Assembly (NCBI GenBank): GCA_025558095.1
Contig: JAIVFI010000001.1
Location: forward strand, 1,130,501 to 1,194,500
Reading direction: 5' to 3'
Length of the DNA: 64,000 nt
From: Hyaloraphidium curvatum
Lineage: Eukaryota; Monoblepharomycota; Hyaloraphidiomycetes; Hyaloraphidiales; Hyaloraphidiaceae
Part shown: piece after piece, positions 8,857 to 18,372 of the stretch
How the letters are laid out: each line of letters starts with the position of its first letter
Position numbering within the stretch: position 1 is the stretch's first letter
Notes under the pieces: model-generated
The model's input: the letters and a program-made list of their open reading frames with translations, nothing else
Told to the model about the DNA's origin: nothing
Databases searched by the model: none
Program-made: the position numbers and the translations under genes

Positions 8857-10404
8857 TCCGGCCCTTTCGCACGGTGGGCTGGCCAGGAAGCGAGGATGCT
8901 CGATCGTCCACTAAGCCCGCATCCTGCGCAGCACTTTACATGCGATACCCACGCGGCCGCATGGACACGACCGCCTGTCCGACGAGCGAGGACTAAATCG
9001 TATCATAACCTGTAACACCACCCCGGATCTGTAACACGAAGCGGACTTCCACCCTACCCGTTTCTCGCTGGCTGCCACGAAAGTCTTCGACCAGTCCGTC
9101 CGATCCAAATCCAGAGACTCCGAGGTCAGCTTGGACTTTTGCTGCGTGAAGACTGGGCAAGTTTGAGAAGTCCTGTCGAGAACGGGGGACGGTGCTGGCA
9201 CAGCTCAAGAGCCTCGGGCGATGTGCCGAAACAGCTTGAGCTCTGCAATCCCGAACATCGGTGCCCAGCTGCAATTCATTTGTTTGGCTTCTTGCAGTCT
9301 CTTACCCAGAAGGCGGAATCCGTGGTGCCCGAGGTCACCATGGTCCGTTGCTTCAAATGGTCGCCGAAACCCCAACCAAGGCGGGAAATGCGCGGCAACG
9401 GTTCCTCTCAAGCAGCCGAAAAACGGCCGTCCGCAGCGGCCCGTTCGCCGCGCGGGAATTCGCCCGCACGTGGGCAGTGAGCACCACCTCCGTGGAAGCT
9501 CCACCAGCCCGGCTTCGCAAACACGCCGGCGACCTCCGGCTCTTCGGTCCGCACCCGGCTGCCCCGGCGTCCGCCTGCCTGCCCCGCGCGGGAGGGGTTG
9601 CAGGATCCGTCGCTGTGTGCGAGGGACCCACGGGGAGCGTGCCAGCTGGCTCCGGGAGCGGGCGGGCTCGCCGTGCTGTCGAAACGGCTGCCGTCGGTGC
9701 AGCCGTGAGGGAACAAACGCGGGCGGTTGTGGGAGCCTTCCTGCGGGCGTGTTCCGAGCCCGGTAGTTCGGGGATGGCGCCGGGCAGGCAGACCATCCGC
9801 ATTCGGTCGGGAGCTCGGGCAAGCCGTCCGCCGTCCCGGGAACGCTCGGCGTGCGAAGCTCGCAGCCCGCAAATGCCGGGAAAATTGTGGAGGCGGTGCT
9901 CGTCGCACCAGGCGACAGGCGATGGGGAGCGGGTGCCCGGAGCGGTGACGGTGCGCGTTGGGCCGGAGCCGCGGTGATTCGACCTCCCAGCCGTCCCGCG
10001 GCCTCGAAAGACTTCGATGGGAGCGGCCCGAGTGGAGCGGCCGGCTTGATGCCGCGGGATGGAGAAAACGCAGCGCGGGTCGTCGAGGCGGGTTGGAACT
10101 TCGGACGCGCCGTTTCCGGGCCCGGCGCCGCCGGCGACGTGGAGCGCGGTGCAGGGGCGACGCGTCGGCAGTGTCCCCGGGTGCTCGCGGGCCTCCATCG
10201 GCGCGGGCGCCCGCGGGGTGATTGACCCAAACAATGGAGGTGCCTTGGCTGTGCTCGGAGCCGATTTTCAAAGTCGTCGCCGGGGCTCCGCAGCCCCCGG
10301 GCCGGCTGCATCTCGGTCTCGACTTGCTACATGCGCGGCGCGGCGGTGATCGGCCGGGAGGGCGGGCGTGGAGGGGCCGCCGAAGGTTCCCAGCCAGCCA
10401 CGAC
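8857..10404. other. 1.5-kb stretch with no convincing gene
   Basis: From about 9140 to 10310 several frames on both strands stay open for 200-370 codons, but none shows a known domain, a biased third position or a good start context, and the predicted proteins are Arg/Pro/Ala-rich as expected from GC-rich noise. I annotate no gene here. A rapidly evolving gene or non-coding RNA cannot be ruled out. Confidence 0.5.
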
Positions 10405-10412
10405 TATAAAAG
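10405..10412 (+). promoter_or_regulatory. TATA box
   Basis: TATAAAAG in a GC-rich setting, 109-116 bp upstream of the ATG at 10521. It is the clearest TATA box in the window and supports transcription of the downstream unknown gene. Confidence 0.55.
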
Positions 10413-10520
10413 GCAGGGGCGTCGCCACTGTTTGGCACAGACATCCCTGTCATCACACCCCGCCTTCATCGCCGCCGCCGACGCCGCCTGCTGCCGCTGC
10501 ATACCCTGACGCTGGCAAGC

Positions 10521-11768
10521 ATGTCGGGCGACGGGCGCTTGCGCATTGGCCGCGCCTTCGACGGTGTGCGCCGCTTCGTTGCCCGCACCGTGGCCGCGCT
10601 CGCCCCGCGCCCGGACGCCCCCGCGCCGGCCGCCCCCGCCTCCTCCCACACTCCCTGGGCCAAGCTCGCCCCGATCGGCGGCCGGATGTCGGCGACGGAG
10701 AGCGGCTTCGCCCGAGCGCCGCCGGTCGCCGTGCCGGTCGCCGCTGCCTTCTCCGCCCCCGCACCCCCGGCCCCGGAGCCCACCCCCTCCCCCGTGGACA
10801 CTCTCGCCGACACCAGCGCTGCTCCCTGCCCGTGCGCCTCGGCTGTCGCCCTCGCCAAGGAGATGTACTACCTGTGCGGCGCCGGGCTGTCGCTCGTGCG
10901 CCTCATGAGCAAGCTGCGCTGCCACCCGGACGCCGTCCAGGCGCAGCTGGACAAGGAGGTCGCGGCCTACCGGACCTACTTGCTACTCAAGAAGGCCGGC
11001 GTCTCGGTGCAGGAGGTCGTCGAGCGGGCGAGCTCGCAGGCCGAGGCCGTCAGGCAGCTCGCGCTGCTGGTGGACGAGCTGGAGCAACCCGAGCCGGAGC
11101 CCGTGGAGCCGGAGCCCGCCGAGCAGGACGCTGTGCAAGCCCCCAGGGAAGCCGGCGTGCCTGCCTCGGACGGGACGCTCGAGGCTGCCCAGAAGCCCGA
11201 GGACGCCTCCGAGCTCGTCAGCGATGCATCCCTCGTGCAAACCCGCGTGGAAGCCGAGGTGCTCGCTGAGCTCGAGGATGCGGCCGGGCCTCAGAGCCGC
11301 AGCCCGTTCCGCATCGGCCAGAGCGCCTTCAACGAGCGCAGGCGGTTCTGGGAGACCAGGATAGCCGCCGGGAGCGCTTCGTCCCTCGTGCAAACCGACT
11401 CGGGAGCCTGGGACAGCGCCTCGGAGGACATGCAGCCGGTCGTCGGCCCGCCCGCCGTGCAAGCCCTGGTGGAAGCCGGGGCGGGCGACGACAAGCTGTC
11501 GGTCTTCAGCTCGGAAGCCGACTCGGACACCCTGAGGGGCAGGTCCTCTGACGACCTGTCCCCGTCGACGCCGACCTCGTCGGCCGAGGAAGACATGCTC
11601 ATGGGACTGCCGAACGCGGACGCTGTGGAGCCCCATGCCGGCAGCTCGGGCGTGGAGGAGGCGGGATGGTCCCAAGGGCCCCGCCACCCCTGCCCGACCC
11701 CATCCCTGGGGAAGCTGTCTTACTTGAGGCGGTTTGGACGGTCGCGGGGTGCGCAGGGCGCGCAGTGA
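10521..11768 (+). CDS. Unknown protein, 415 aa
   Basis: Uninterrupted reading frame from ATG 10521 to TGA 11766-11768, preceded by a TATA box. I do not recognise a family. Residues 1-105 are Ala/Pro-rich. A helical, better-ordered segment spans about residues 106-195 (KEMYYLCGAGLSLVRLMSKL, then DKEVAAYRTYLLLKKAG and QEVVERASSQAEAVRQLALL). The remainder is acidic and Ser-rich, with a degenerate recurring motif of the VQT/VQA...VEA type. A short FRIGQSAFNERRRFWETR segment looks conserved-like. No signal peptide or membrane span is seen. No intron is needed. It may be a fast-evolving regulatory or scaffold protein; that is only a description, not a function. Confidence 0.6.
   Translation: MSGDGRLRIGRAFDGVRRFVARTVAALAPRPDAPAPAAPASSHTPWAKLAPIGGRMSATESGFARAPPVAVPVAAAFSAPAPPAPEPTPSPVDTLADTSAAPCPCASAVALAKEMYYLCGAGLSLVRLMSKLRCHPDAVQAQLDKEVAAYRTYLLLKKAGVSVQEVVERASSQAEAVRQLALLVDELEQPEPEPVEPEPAEQDAVQAPREAGVPASDGTLEAAQKPEDASELVSDASLVQTRVEAEVLAELEDAAGPQSRSPFRIGQSAFNERRRFWETRIAAGSASSLVQTDSGAWDSASEDMQPVVGPPAVQALVEAGAGDDKLSVFSSEADSDTLRGRSSDDLSPSTPTSSAEEDMLMGLPNADAVEPHAGSSGVEEAGWSQGPRHPCPTPSLGKLSYLRRFGRSRGAQGAQ
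11120..11490 (+). repeat. Degenerate GTGCAA-NCC...GGAAGCCG coding repeat
   Basis: Within the 415-aa unknown gene the string GTGCAAGCC or GTGCAAACC recurs near 11132, 11236, 11387 and 11458. In three cases it is followed 10-13 nt later by GGAAGCCG. The units encode VQAPREAG, VQTRVEAE, VQTDSG and VQALVEAG. Confidence 0.5.
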
Positions 11769-12306
11769 GGGAGGCCTTGTGGAGGCCCGGTGCGAGATCT
11801 GCGCGGCCGGGCACGAGCAGGAGCCCGTCGGCGGACGTCCGCCGCGGGACGCAGATGTCTTCGGACTTCATCGGGATGCCGGGCCTCAAGGCACGGCAAC
11901 ACGTCTTCAGCAGAAGCCCCGGCGCGGATCCGCGTCGCCGGGGCTGTCCCGCAAGGACCTGAAGGAAGGAGCTCAAACATGGAATGAGTCGCGAGGGTCG
12001 GCGAGGTTAGGCGGAGCTGGAAATCTGGCCGCGGATCCGGGGACTGGCCACCCCCGGGTCTGCGATCGGGTGAACGGCAAAGCCTGCCGAGCAGATCCGA
12101 GCGAACGAGCATGAGACACAGCATGACATCGTGTAACATACGCAACAAGCAATCAGACACTTTGACATCTAGCAGAATAGCCGAGTCCAGTCCAGTCCTT
12201 GCCAGCTAATCGAGATACCGATCGGCAAACTCGGGCACGGTAAAGTTGTCTGGGAGCGCAAGCTTTTTGACTGCCGTGGAATCAGAATGCCTACATGAAT
12301 CGTGCC
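11769..12306. other. Intergenic between convergent genes
   Basis: 538 bp between the 3' end of the unknown plus-strand gene and the 3' end of the SGNH-like minus-strand gene. It presumably holds both terminators; no gene or RNA was recognised. Confidence 0.5.
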
Positions 12307-13950
12307 TCAGTAGAAAATCAGCGACGCCAACTGCGGCAACCCAACCGCCGCTTCCACCTTGACCACGTGCGTCTCGCCGTCCGCCACCCCCTTCGGAATC
12401 TCGCTGGGGCAGCAGTTCGTCCGATAGAACGAGACATGCGGGTAGGGCGGGTAACCCGTTACGAACCCGCACTCGAATATCCGATCGCCGCTGCCGCTCC
12501 CTGGGTCGTCGGGGAAAGTGACTCTGAGCTTTGCCACGGGGATCGCGCGGCCCATTGTGGTCGCGCAGAGCGTGGTGGTGCCGTTGCGGATGGGGATGAG
12601 GAACGTGACGGTCGCGTTTTCGCGGGTGGGCGTCCAGGTGCGCTTGATGTCGATGCGGTCGCCCGTCTCGTAGGTTTGCAGGTGGAAGCTTTCGTTGGTG
12701 GAGGCTGCCAGGTCCGAGTCGAGGTGGGAGAGCGTGGTGTTGCACTGGATGGTGTAGCGGTTGAGGTCGGAGAAGCGGGACAGGAGAGACAAAGTAGACG
12801 CAGGCCATTCCACATGCGGGAGAGGGAAAGGAGGGGTCGGATGTTGGGAGGCGGGGAGCGAGGAGACGGCGGTCCAGGCGTCCCGGAAGTAGTTCCATAT
12901 TTGCTCCGCCATGACCCGGTGACCGAGCTCGCCGAAATGCATGTCGGCTCCGTTCCTGGCAAACAAGAGCTTGGCGTCGCTTTGCAGTGCCGCCTGCGCA
13001 CCCTTGCTGAGGTCGCCGGGGAAACCATCTGTCGGGGAAATGTCGCGCGCGGCCAGCACGCCGTGTATCCAGCTGATCACGGGAACTCCGAGCGGCTGCG
13101 CCGCCGGCACCGTGATGGAGTTGAATTTGCCCATATGCGGGCATTGCCAGGGCGTCTTTCCGCCCCCCAAACATTCCGCCTTAGTGACCGAGGCAACGAT
13201 CGCCGCCGATCCGTCCGGGTGCGACCGCGTGCCGGAGAGCAAGGACGCGAGGAACGCGCTGAGCATTTCCGCCGGACCGTCGAGGCTGGCCTCGAAATCG
13301 GCAATGTACACGTCGGCGGGGCCGGTAAAGGAGCCCCTCCTGGCGATCATCTTTTCCAGGCAGAAGATGAAGAGGGAGAAGCCCGCAGCGCCTTGGGCGC
13401 CGTTGACGAGCTCCACGCCGAACCCGCCCTCTTCCCGGGTGAGCCCCGCGCCTTTCCTGCGGGACAGCAGGCGGCGGAGAACTTCGGGAAAGGCGTCGCG
13501 CACGGGGTCTTTGAGGTAGGCGCCGGCGGAGTACGAGGAACCGACGACCGCGACGCGGAGCGGGCGGCGTTCCCGGCGGGCGCGCAGGATGGCAGCCGAC
13601 ACGCGGGTGGGGTCCCCGCGCGAGTAGAGGGAGGCCTGCAGCGCCCGCGGTGTCCGAAGCAGGCCGAACAGCGCGGAAGCGGCTGCGTCCCCGGCTGTGT
13701 GAGGTTCGCCGTCTGCAAAGCCGTCGTCCGCACGGTCGGCGCCCTCTTCGACGCGAGCATTCTCCGGCGGCCGCGGCTTCCCGCTCCTTTCCGGGACGTA
13801 TCCTGCCGTGGGAGGGCCAGATTCCGTCCGTGCAACGGCGCGTCCGCTGTCGCCGCTGAGGAGGACCGAGGCACCAAATGGCAGCAGGTACGCCGCGGCG
13901 ATGACGAGCACGGCGATCGCAAATGTCCTAGTCTTCGTTGCCGTCGTCAT
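12307..13950 (-). CDS. Membrane-anchored SGNH/GDSL-hydrolase-like protein
   Basis: Single exon, 547 aa. A short cytoplasmic N terminus (MTTATKTRT) and one hydrophobic span (residues about 9-32) predict a type II membrane or secreted protein of the Golgi or surface. Lumenal residues 130-330 carry SGNH-fold landmarks: VAVVGSSYSAGAY (block I with the candidate nucleophile Ser), ELVNGAQGAAG (block II Gly), VYIADFEASLD (block III region) and GADMHFGELGHRVMA (block V Asp and His). Such domains act as carbohydrate or lipid esterases or acyl transferases. The C-terminal about 180 residues look like a separate beta-rich module with paired Cys (TNCCPSEIP). The substrate is unknown. It is head to head with the nitronate monooxygenase gene, 174 bp apart. 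An esterase role is inferred from motif order only. Confidence 0.68.
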   Translation of the reverse strand: MTTATKTRTFAIAVLVIAAAYLLPFGASVLLSGDSGRAVARTESGPPTAGYVPERSGKPRPPENARVEEGADRADDGFADGEPHTAGDAAASALFGLLRTPRALQASLYSRGDPTRVSAAILRARRERRPLRVAVVGSSYSAGAYLKDPVRDAFPEVLRRLLSRRKGAGLTREEGGFGVELVNGAQGAAGFSLFIFCLEKMIARRGSFTGPADVYIADFEASLDGPAEMLSAFLASLLSGTRSHPDGSAAIVASVTKAECLGGGKTPWQCPHMGKFNSITVPAAQPLGVPVISWIHGVLAARDISPTDGFPGDLSKGAQAALQSDAKLLFARNGADMHFGELGHRVMAEQIWNYFRDAWTAVSSLPASQHPTPPFPLPHVEWPASTLSLLSRFSDLNRYTIQCNTTLSHLDSDLAASTNESFHLQTYETGDRIDIKRTWTPTRENATVTFLIPIRNGTTTLCATTMGRAIPVAKLRVTFPDDPGSGSGDRIFECGFVTGYPPYPHVSFYRTNCCPSEIPKGVADGETHVVKVEAAVGLPQLASLIFY

Positions 13951-14124
13951 CTTCGGTTGCCGCGCTCATGGCACGGACACGCTTCGGGACAACGACGGGG
14001 CGGAGGAGCGTCAAACAATCAACGCGTCTCCCACTCTCGCACTTCATCGGCCCGGTATTTGCGAGCCAGCCTTGATTCGAACCGGCCGGACTTGCCGCTG
14101 CTTTCACTTCCCGGCGCCGCATCG

Positions 14125-15087
14125 ATGTCCAAACCCGCGTGGCTCCGAACTCTCCGGCTGCCCCTCATCTCGGCGCCAATGTTTCTCGTCTCGAACCCGG
14201 ACACCGTGCTGGCGGCCTGCCGCGCGGGAATCGTGGGCTCACTCCCAGCGCTGAACGCGCGGACGGCCGAGCAGCTCGACGAATGGCTTTCGCGGATCGG
14301 AGACGGCCTGCGGGACGGGGGACAGAAAGCGAGGGAGCCGGGGCCGCACGCGGTGAACCTGATCGTGCACAAGACGAATCCGCGGCTGAAGCAGGACCTG
14401 GCCGTCGTCAAGAAGCACGCGGTGCCGCTGGTCATCACCTCGCTGGGCGCGGTGCCGGACGTCGTGGCCGAGGTGCAATCCTGGGGCGGCAAGGTGTTCC
14501 ACGACGTGACCAACGCCGTGCACGCGAAAAAGGCCGCGGCGGCGGGAGTGGACGGGCTGATCCTGGTGTGCGCGGGCGCGGGGGGGCACGCGGGCGTCGC
14601 CTCGCCGTTCGCGCTGGTGCAGAGGATCAGGGAGTTCTTCGACGGGACCGTGGTGCTGGCTGGGGCCATGTCGGACGGCAGGTCGCTGCTGGCGGCGCGG
14701 GCGCTGGGCGCCGATCTGGCATACATGGGGACGAGGTTCCTCGCGACCAAGGAGGCCGCGGCGCAGGAGCGGTACAAGCAGATGATCGTCGAGGCCGACG
14801 CGGGCCCGCCTCCCACGTTCATGCCCGTCACCTACACGGACCGCGTGTCTGGGATCCCGGCAAACTTCCTCCGCGCCAGCCTGGAGGAGCACGGCATCTC
14901 GGACTCCGGGCCCAAGGGCGAGGCGAGCGAGGACTGGATCAGCAACAGCGAAAGCAAGGCCTGGAAGGACATTTGGAGCGCGGGACAGGGGGTCATGAAC
15001 ATTCACGACGTGCCGAGCATCGCGGAGCTGGTGGACCGGCTAGAAAAGGAGTATCTCGGGGCCAGGAAGCAGCTTCTTGTAGAGTGA
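14125..15087 (+). CDS. Nitronate monooxygenase (2-nitropropane dioxygenase family)
   Basis: Single exon, 320 aa, ATG at 14125 (MSKPAWLRTLRLPLISAPMF). It is an FMN-dependent TIM-barrel enzyme that oxidises alkyl nitronates such as propionate-3-nitronate. Seen here: LISAPMFLVSNPDTVLAAC at the flavin-binding N terminus, GIVGSLPALNART, the catalytic His region HDVTNAVHAKKAAAAGVDG, the VCAGAGGHAG glycine loop and VLAGAMSDGRSLLAARALGA for phosphate binding, ending in MGTRFLATKEA. The length and order are normal for the bacterial/fungal short form. The frame is open further 5', but the protein clearly begins here. Divergent from the SGNH-like gene. Confidence 0.92.
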   Translation: MSKPAWLRTLRLPLISAPMFLVSNPDTVLAACRAGIVGSLPALNARTAEQLDEWLSRIGDGLRDGGQKAREPGPHAVNLIVHKTNPRLKQDLAVVKKHAVPLVITSLGAVPDVVAEVQSWGGKVFHDVTNAVHAKKAAAAGVDGLILVCAGAGGHAGVASPFALVQRIREFFDGTVVLAGAMSDGRSLLAARALGADLAYMGTRFLATKEAAAQERYKQMIVEADAGPPPTFMPVTYTDRVSGIPANFLRASLEEHGISDSGPKGEASEDWISNSESKAWKDIWSAGQGVMNIHDVPSIAELVDRLEKEYLGARKQLLVE

Positions 15088-15218
15088 GCCCTGCGCCGGC
15101 CCGGGTATACACAATAGAGAAGAAGAGAACGAGGAAACAGTCCCATCCAAGCTCCGCCAGAGCGCTCAGTCAAAAGTCGAGCAATCACTCAGCACGAGGC
15201 GACATGATAAAGGTCCGT

Positions 15219-15704
15219 TCAAACAAAATGCCCAGGGCAGCTGCACGTCCACACGCCGTTCCTGTCCGGATGTCCCGGCACCTGCACCGTGACGTGCGGG
15301 CGCGCCCTGTGCCCGTAGCCGTGGCCGGTGCCCCTCTCGGAGGCCCGCTCGTCCCACTCGTCCTCCCCGTCCATGTCCGGTTCGCGCGAGGACGACCCGC
15401 TCGGCCTGCGCGAGCGCACGGTGCCGTCCGCGGGTACGGGCAGGTGCATCGGCAGCCCGTTGTCCGTCAACTTCCTCTCCGCGTGGCGCGGGGGTGCGAA
15501 GAGCAGCGCCGAGATGTACGCGAGGCCCGACGAGAGCGCGGCGAGCGCGCCGTCGAACGGCTGCGGGTCGGGCGACGGCGCGCGGCGGAGCGGCAGAGCG
15601 GCGGGCGGCGCGGACGGCAGCGGCGGCAGCGGCGGCAGCGAATCGTCGTCTGCCGCCGCCTTTGTGCGCCGCGGGTGGAAGTCGGCGGCGTGCGCGGCGG
15701 CCAT
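15219..15704 (-). CDS. Small unknown protein, 161 aa
   Basis: Single-exon frame with an ATG in excellent context (CCGCCATGG on the coding strand). Residues 1-60 are Pro/Ala-rich, residues about 52-70 (ALAALSSGLAYISALLFAPP) are moderately hydrophobic, and the C terminus is charged and ends VWTCSCPGHFV with two close cysteines. No family was recognised. Other frames are partly open too, so coding status is plausible rather than proven. Confidence 0.42.
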   Translation of the reverse strand: MAAAHAADFHPRRTKAAADDDSLPPLPPLPSAPPAALPLRRAPSPDPQPFDGALAALSSGLAYISALLFAPPRHAERKLTDNGLPMHLPVPADGTVRSRRPSGSSSREPDMDGEDEWDERASERGTGHGYGHRARPHVTVQVPGHPDRNGVWTCSCPGHFV

Positions 15705-16025
15705 GGCGGGCGGGCGGGCGGCGGTGGGGCGCCGATCGGGCGCTGCTGTACGCGGCCTCGCTCGGCGATCTCAGGTGCCGATGGCCCGAATGCGATGAAG
15801 GCGGGCGCCAGGGGGTTGTTTGGCCGAGTTTGGCGGGTTGGGCTGGTGTTTACAGCCCTGCAGCTTCACGAGGCATCTGGAGGAGCGCGAAAGGATGGAG
15901 TATGTAGCTAGTAATGTAATCTGTAGCTTCCTGTGGCACCCTCCGCGGTGGCGTGAGGTGAATCGCTTGTTGTGCCTCTCCGTCCCGTCTCGATTCCTCA
16001 CAAGTCAAGGCCCAGCGCAACCGCC
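15705..16025. other. Upstream region of the GT17 gene
   Basis: 321 bp between two divergently read genes. It is more AT-rich around 15880-15930 than the surroundings; no distinct motif was identified. Confidence 0.45.
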
Positions 16026-17339
16026 ATGCGAATACGCGTCCAACGGCAGAGCTATGGACTGCTCATGCTCCTGCTCTCGTCGGGAGCGTTCTGCATTTTG
16101 CTCCTACGGACACCGGGCCGCGATACCCTCGCGGACACATATCCTCGAGGCTCTCCCTTCCCCGACGAACGCGTCCCGCGCGACTCGGAACTCTCTTGCC
16201 CTCCGGCACCGGATCCTCCGCCGTGTCCCGCCGCAGCTCCGTGCCTTACTTCGAACGCGTCCGTGGCGCCACCGACGCGCGAACGGCAGCAGCTTCTGGG
16301 GGAAGCCCTCGACAGGCTGGGACCAACGGACAAGTCCCGCGTCTTCTACTCCACGGACCCGCCCATTCCCGCGTGGCACGAACGCTGGCTTGCCCGGGCG
16401 GGCACGTCGAACGTGCCGTGCCGGCAGCGCGGCTGGGAGTACCGGGACTCAAAGGCCCGGCTCATCGACCTCTTCCTCCTGAACAACGAGATCGACCCGC
16501 TGGAGGTCCGGCTGAACGAACTCGATCCCGTGGTGGACCTCTTTGTCATCGTCGAGTCGCTACGGACCTTTACGGGCAACGAGAAGCCCTCGACCTTTGA
16601 CCAGCACGTCGCGAACGACCCTCGCTTCGCGCGGTTCCTTCCAAAGATCGTCCACCTCAAGCTGGAAAAGCTCGAGGGCACAACCAACATGGACCGGGAA
16701 GCGTACCAGAGGAACGCGCTCACGGAACGCGGCCTGGAAGCCGCCAAAGCCCGCCCCGGCGACCTCTTCATCATGGGCGACTTGGATGAGATCCCGCGCG
16801 GGAGCGTGCTGAACATGATGAAGACGTGCACGGGATGGGAACGCGCCGCCGGGCCGACGTGCATCTCCATGCGCCTCTTCTACTACGGCTACGAGTACCG
16901 CTGGGCCAACCGCGACTGGAACTTCCCGCACGTCGCCGTCCACCCGACCAACATGACGGCGCAGCAGATCAGGGATACCGACTGCAAGTGGGACGTGGCC
17001 TTTACCAACGCCGGGTGGCACTGCAGCTGGTGTTTCCCCGAGGTGGAGCAGTTTTCGGAGAAGCTCGAGGCGTACCGGCACCGGGAGGACTTTAAATCCG
17101 TGGACCGGTTCAAGGACAGGCTCTACGTCCTCGACTCGGTCGTCGGCGGGCTCGACTTTACCGACCGTGCGTTCCAGAAGTACGACAATTTGAGGTCGGC
17201 CGCGGGCGGATCGGAGGAGCTGATGGACATGCCGAGCTGGCTCGCGATCGAGAGGCCGCCGCACCTGGCGTACCTGTGGGACAGGCTACCGTGGGCGGTT
17301 TCCAAGGGATGGAAGGAGCCAGGGCCCGATGAGAAGTGA
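16026..17339 (+). CDS. Glycosyltransferase family 17 (GnT-III-like), type II membrane protein
   Basis: Single exon; the ATG at 16026 (context CAACCGCCATGCG) is preferred over 15972 because it places a signal anchor (GLLMLLLSSGAFCILLL) directly after a short basic tail, giving 437 aa. GT17 includes animal beta-1,4-mannosyl-glycoprotein N-acetylglucosaminyltransferase, which adds bisecting GlcNAc in the Golgi. Family landmarks: LIDLFLLNNEIDPLEVRLNE, DLFVIVESLRTFTG, FIMGDLDEIPRG (the acidic metal/nucleotide motif), the NAGWHCSWCFPEVEQF cysteine motif and FYYGYEYRW. A Pro-rich stem lies between the anchor and the catalytic domain. The acceptor in this fungus is unknown. Confidence 0.88.
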   Translation: MRIRVQRQSYGLLMLLLSSGAFCILLLRTPGRDTLADTYPRGSPFPDERVPRDSELSCPPAPDPPPCPAAAPCLTSNASVAPPTRERQQLLGEALDRLGPTDKSRVFYSTDPPIPAWHERWLARAGTSNVPCRQRGWEYRDSKARLIDLFLLNNEIDPLEVRLNELDPVVDLFVIVESLRTFTGNEKPSTFDQHVANDPRFARFLPKIVHLKLEKLEGTTNMDREAYQRNALTERGLEAAKARPGDLFIMGDLDEIPRGSVLNMMKTCTGWERAAGPTCISMRLFYYGYEYRWANRDWNFPHVAVHPTNMTAQQIRDTDCKWDVAFTNAGWHCSWCFPEVEQFSEKLEAYRHREDFKSVDRFKDRLYVLDSVVGGLDFTDRAFQKYDNLRSAAGGSEELMDMPSWLAIERPPHLAYLWDRLPWAVSKGWKEPGPDEK

Positions 17340-17487
17340 ATGTAGGCTAGCTCATGCTCTGATGGACGGGAAATCCAGAGTGAGCCGAGCGGAAGATTTT
17401 CGGGATCCGGGGTGTCAGTGGCGCGGCCATCAACATTCAACCTCCCCACAAAAACCGACCGTGTTCGACGCGTCGGCATCTCCCGCG

Positions 17488-18258
17488 ATGGCGAATCTTC
17501 CCTTGGGTCCTCCGGTGGACGCGACTCCGCGGCCGCTGCCCGCTCGCGTGCCCCATATCGGCGCGTCCGTCAAGCTCGAGCCCCTCGCCGTTTCGCACGT
17601 CCCCGACCTCTGGCTCGCCGCGCAATCCGACACCACCGGCCGATCCTTTGCGTACCTACCCTACGGACCGTTTGCGGACGAGGATTCATTCCGCAAGCAG
17701 GTCATCAGTCTTGCCAGCTCCCATGACCCTTTGGCGTGGGCAGTCATACCCCACACTTCAGGGAAGGCGGAAGGGTGGCTCACGCTCATGAACATTGAGC
17801 CGGCGAATGCCGCCATCGAGATTGGCAACATTTGGTTCTCGCCGCTTTTGCAGCGCACGCGCGCGGCGACAGAGGCCATGTTCCTCGTCATGCGACATGT
17901 TAGTCCTTCCCCTGGCATATGCTTGCGCATGAAACTGACTCGTGCCGCCTTGCAGGCTATGGATGACCTGGGCTACCGCAGGATGGTCTGGAAGTGCAAT
18001 TCGCTCAACGCTCCTTCCCGCGCGGCCGCCTCCCGCCTGGGTTTCGTGCAGGAGGGCATCCTGCGCGGCCACATGGTCGTCAAGGGCCAGAGGCGCGACT
18101 CGGCGTTCTACTCCATCCTGGACAGCGAGTGGCCGACACGGCGCGACGCCATTGCGAACTGGCTGGCGGATTCGAACTGGGACGCGAAAGGGGCGCCCTT
18201 GCAGAGCCTTTCGGCCGCGACGGCAAAGTTGGAAAAGGCTCCGACCCTCGGTGCGTGA
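17488..18258 (+). CDS. GNAT-family (RimJ/RimL-type) N-acetyltransferase
   Basis: Exons 17488-17898 and 17956-18258, 57-nt intron (donor GTTAGT, acceptor TTGCAG), 237 aa. The intron is a multiple of three and has no in-frame stop, so reading through gives a longer protein, but removing it joins AMFLVMRH to AMDDLGYRRMVWKC, the uninterrupted helix-strand of this family. Other motifs: LEPLAVSHVPDLW, EIGNIWFSPLLQRTRAATEA (acetyl-CoA loop region), NAPSRAAASRLGFVQEGILR. The group includes bacterial ribosomal-protein acetyltransferases and many fungal enzymes of unknown acceptor. No targeting signal was seen. Confidence 0.85.
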   Translation: MANLPLGPPVDATPRPLPARVPHIGASVKLEPLAVSHVPDLWLAAQSDTTGRSFAYLPYGPFADEDSFRKQVISLASSHDPLAWAVIPHTSGKAEGWLTLMNIEPANAAIEIGNIWFSPLLQRTRAATEAMFLVMRHVSPSPGICLRMKLTRAALQAMDDLGYRRMVWKCNSLNAPSRAAASRLGFVQEGILRGHMVVKGQRRDSAFYSILDSEWPTRRDAIANWLADSNWDAKGAPLQSLSAATAKLEKAPTLGA

Positions 18259-18372
18259 TGTGCGGTAGGCGGGCTCTGTAAGGAAGAGAGAAAGAATGGA
18301 AGAAGGGGCGGGTATCACTTGTGTTGGCGTCTAGGGGACTACATCGGCCAGTCTAGGTCACAGAAGAACACA

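Noticed and set aside
9205-10311. 368-codon minus-strand frame as a gene
   Set aside because: No domain, Arg/Pro-rich noise-like composition, and competing open frames on both strands; reported only as an observation.
12295-14124. Long 5' extension of the nitronate monooxygenase frame
   Set aside because: It overlaps the SGNH-like gene antisense, has no enzyme-like sequence, and the conserved protein starts at 14125.
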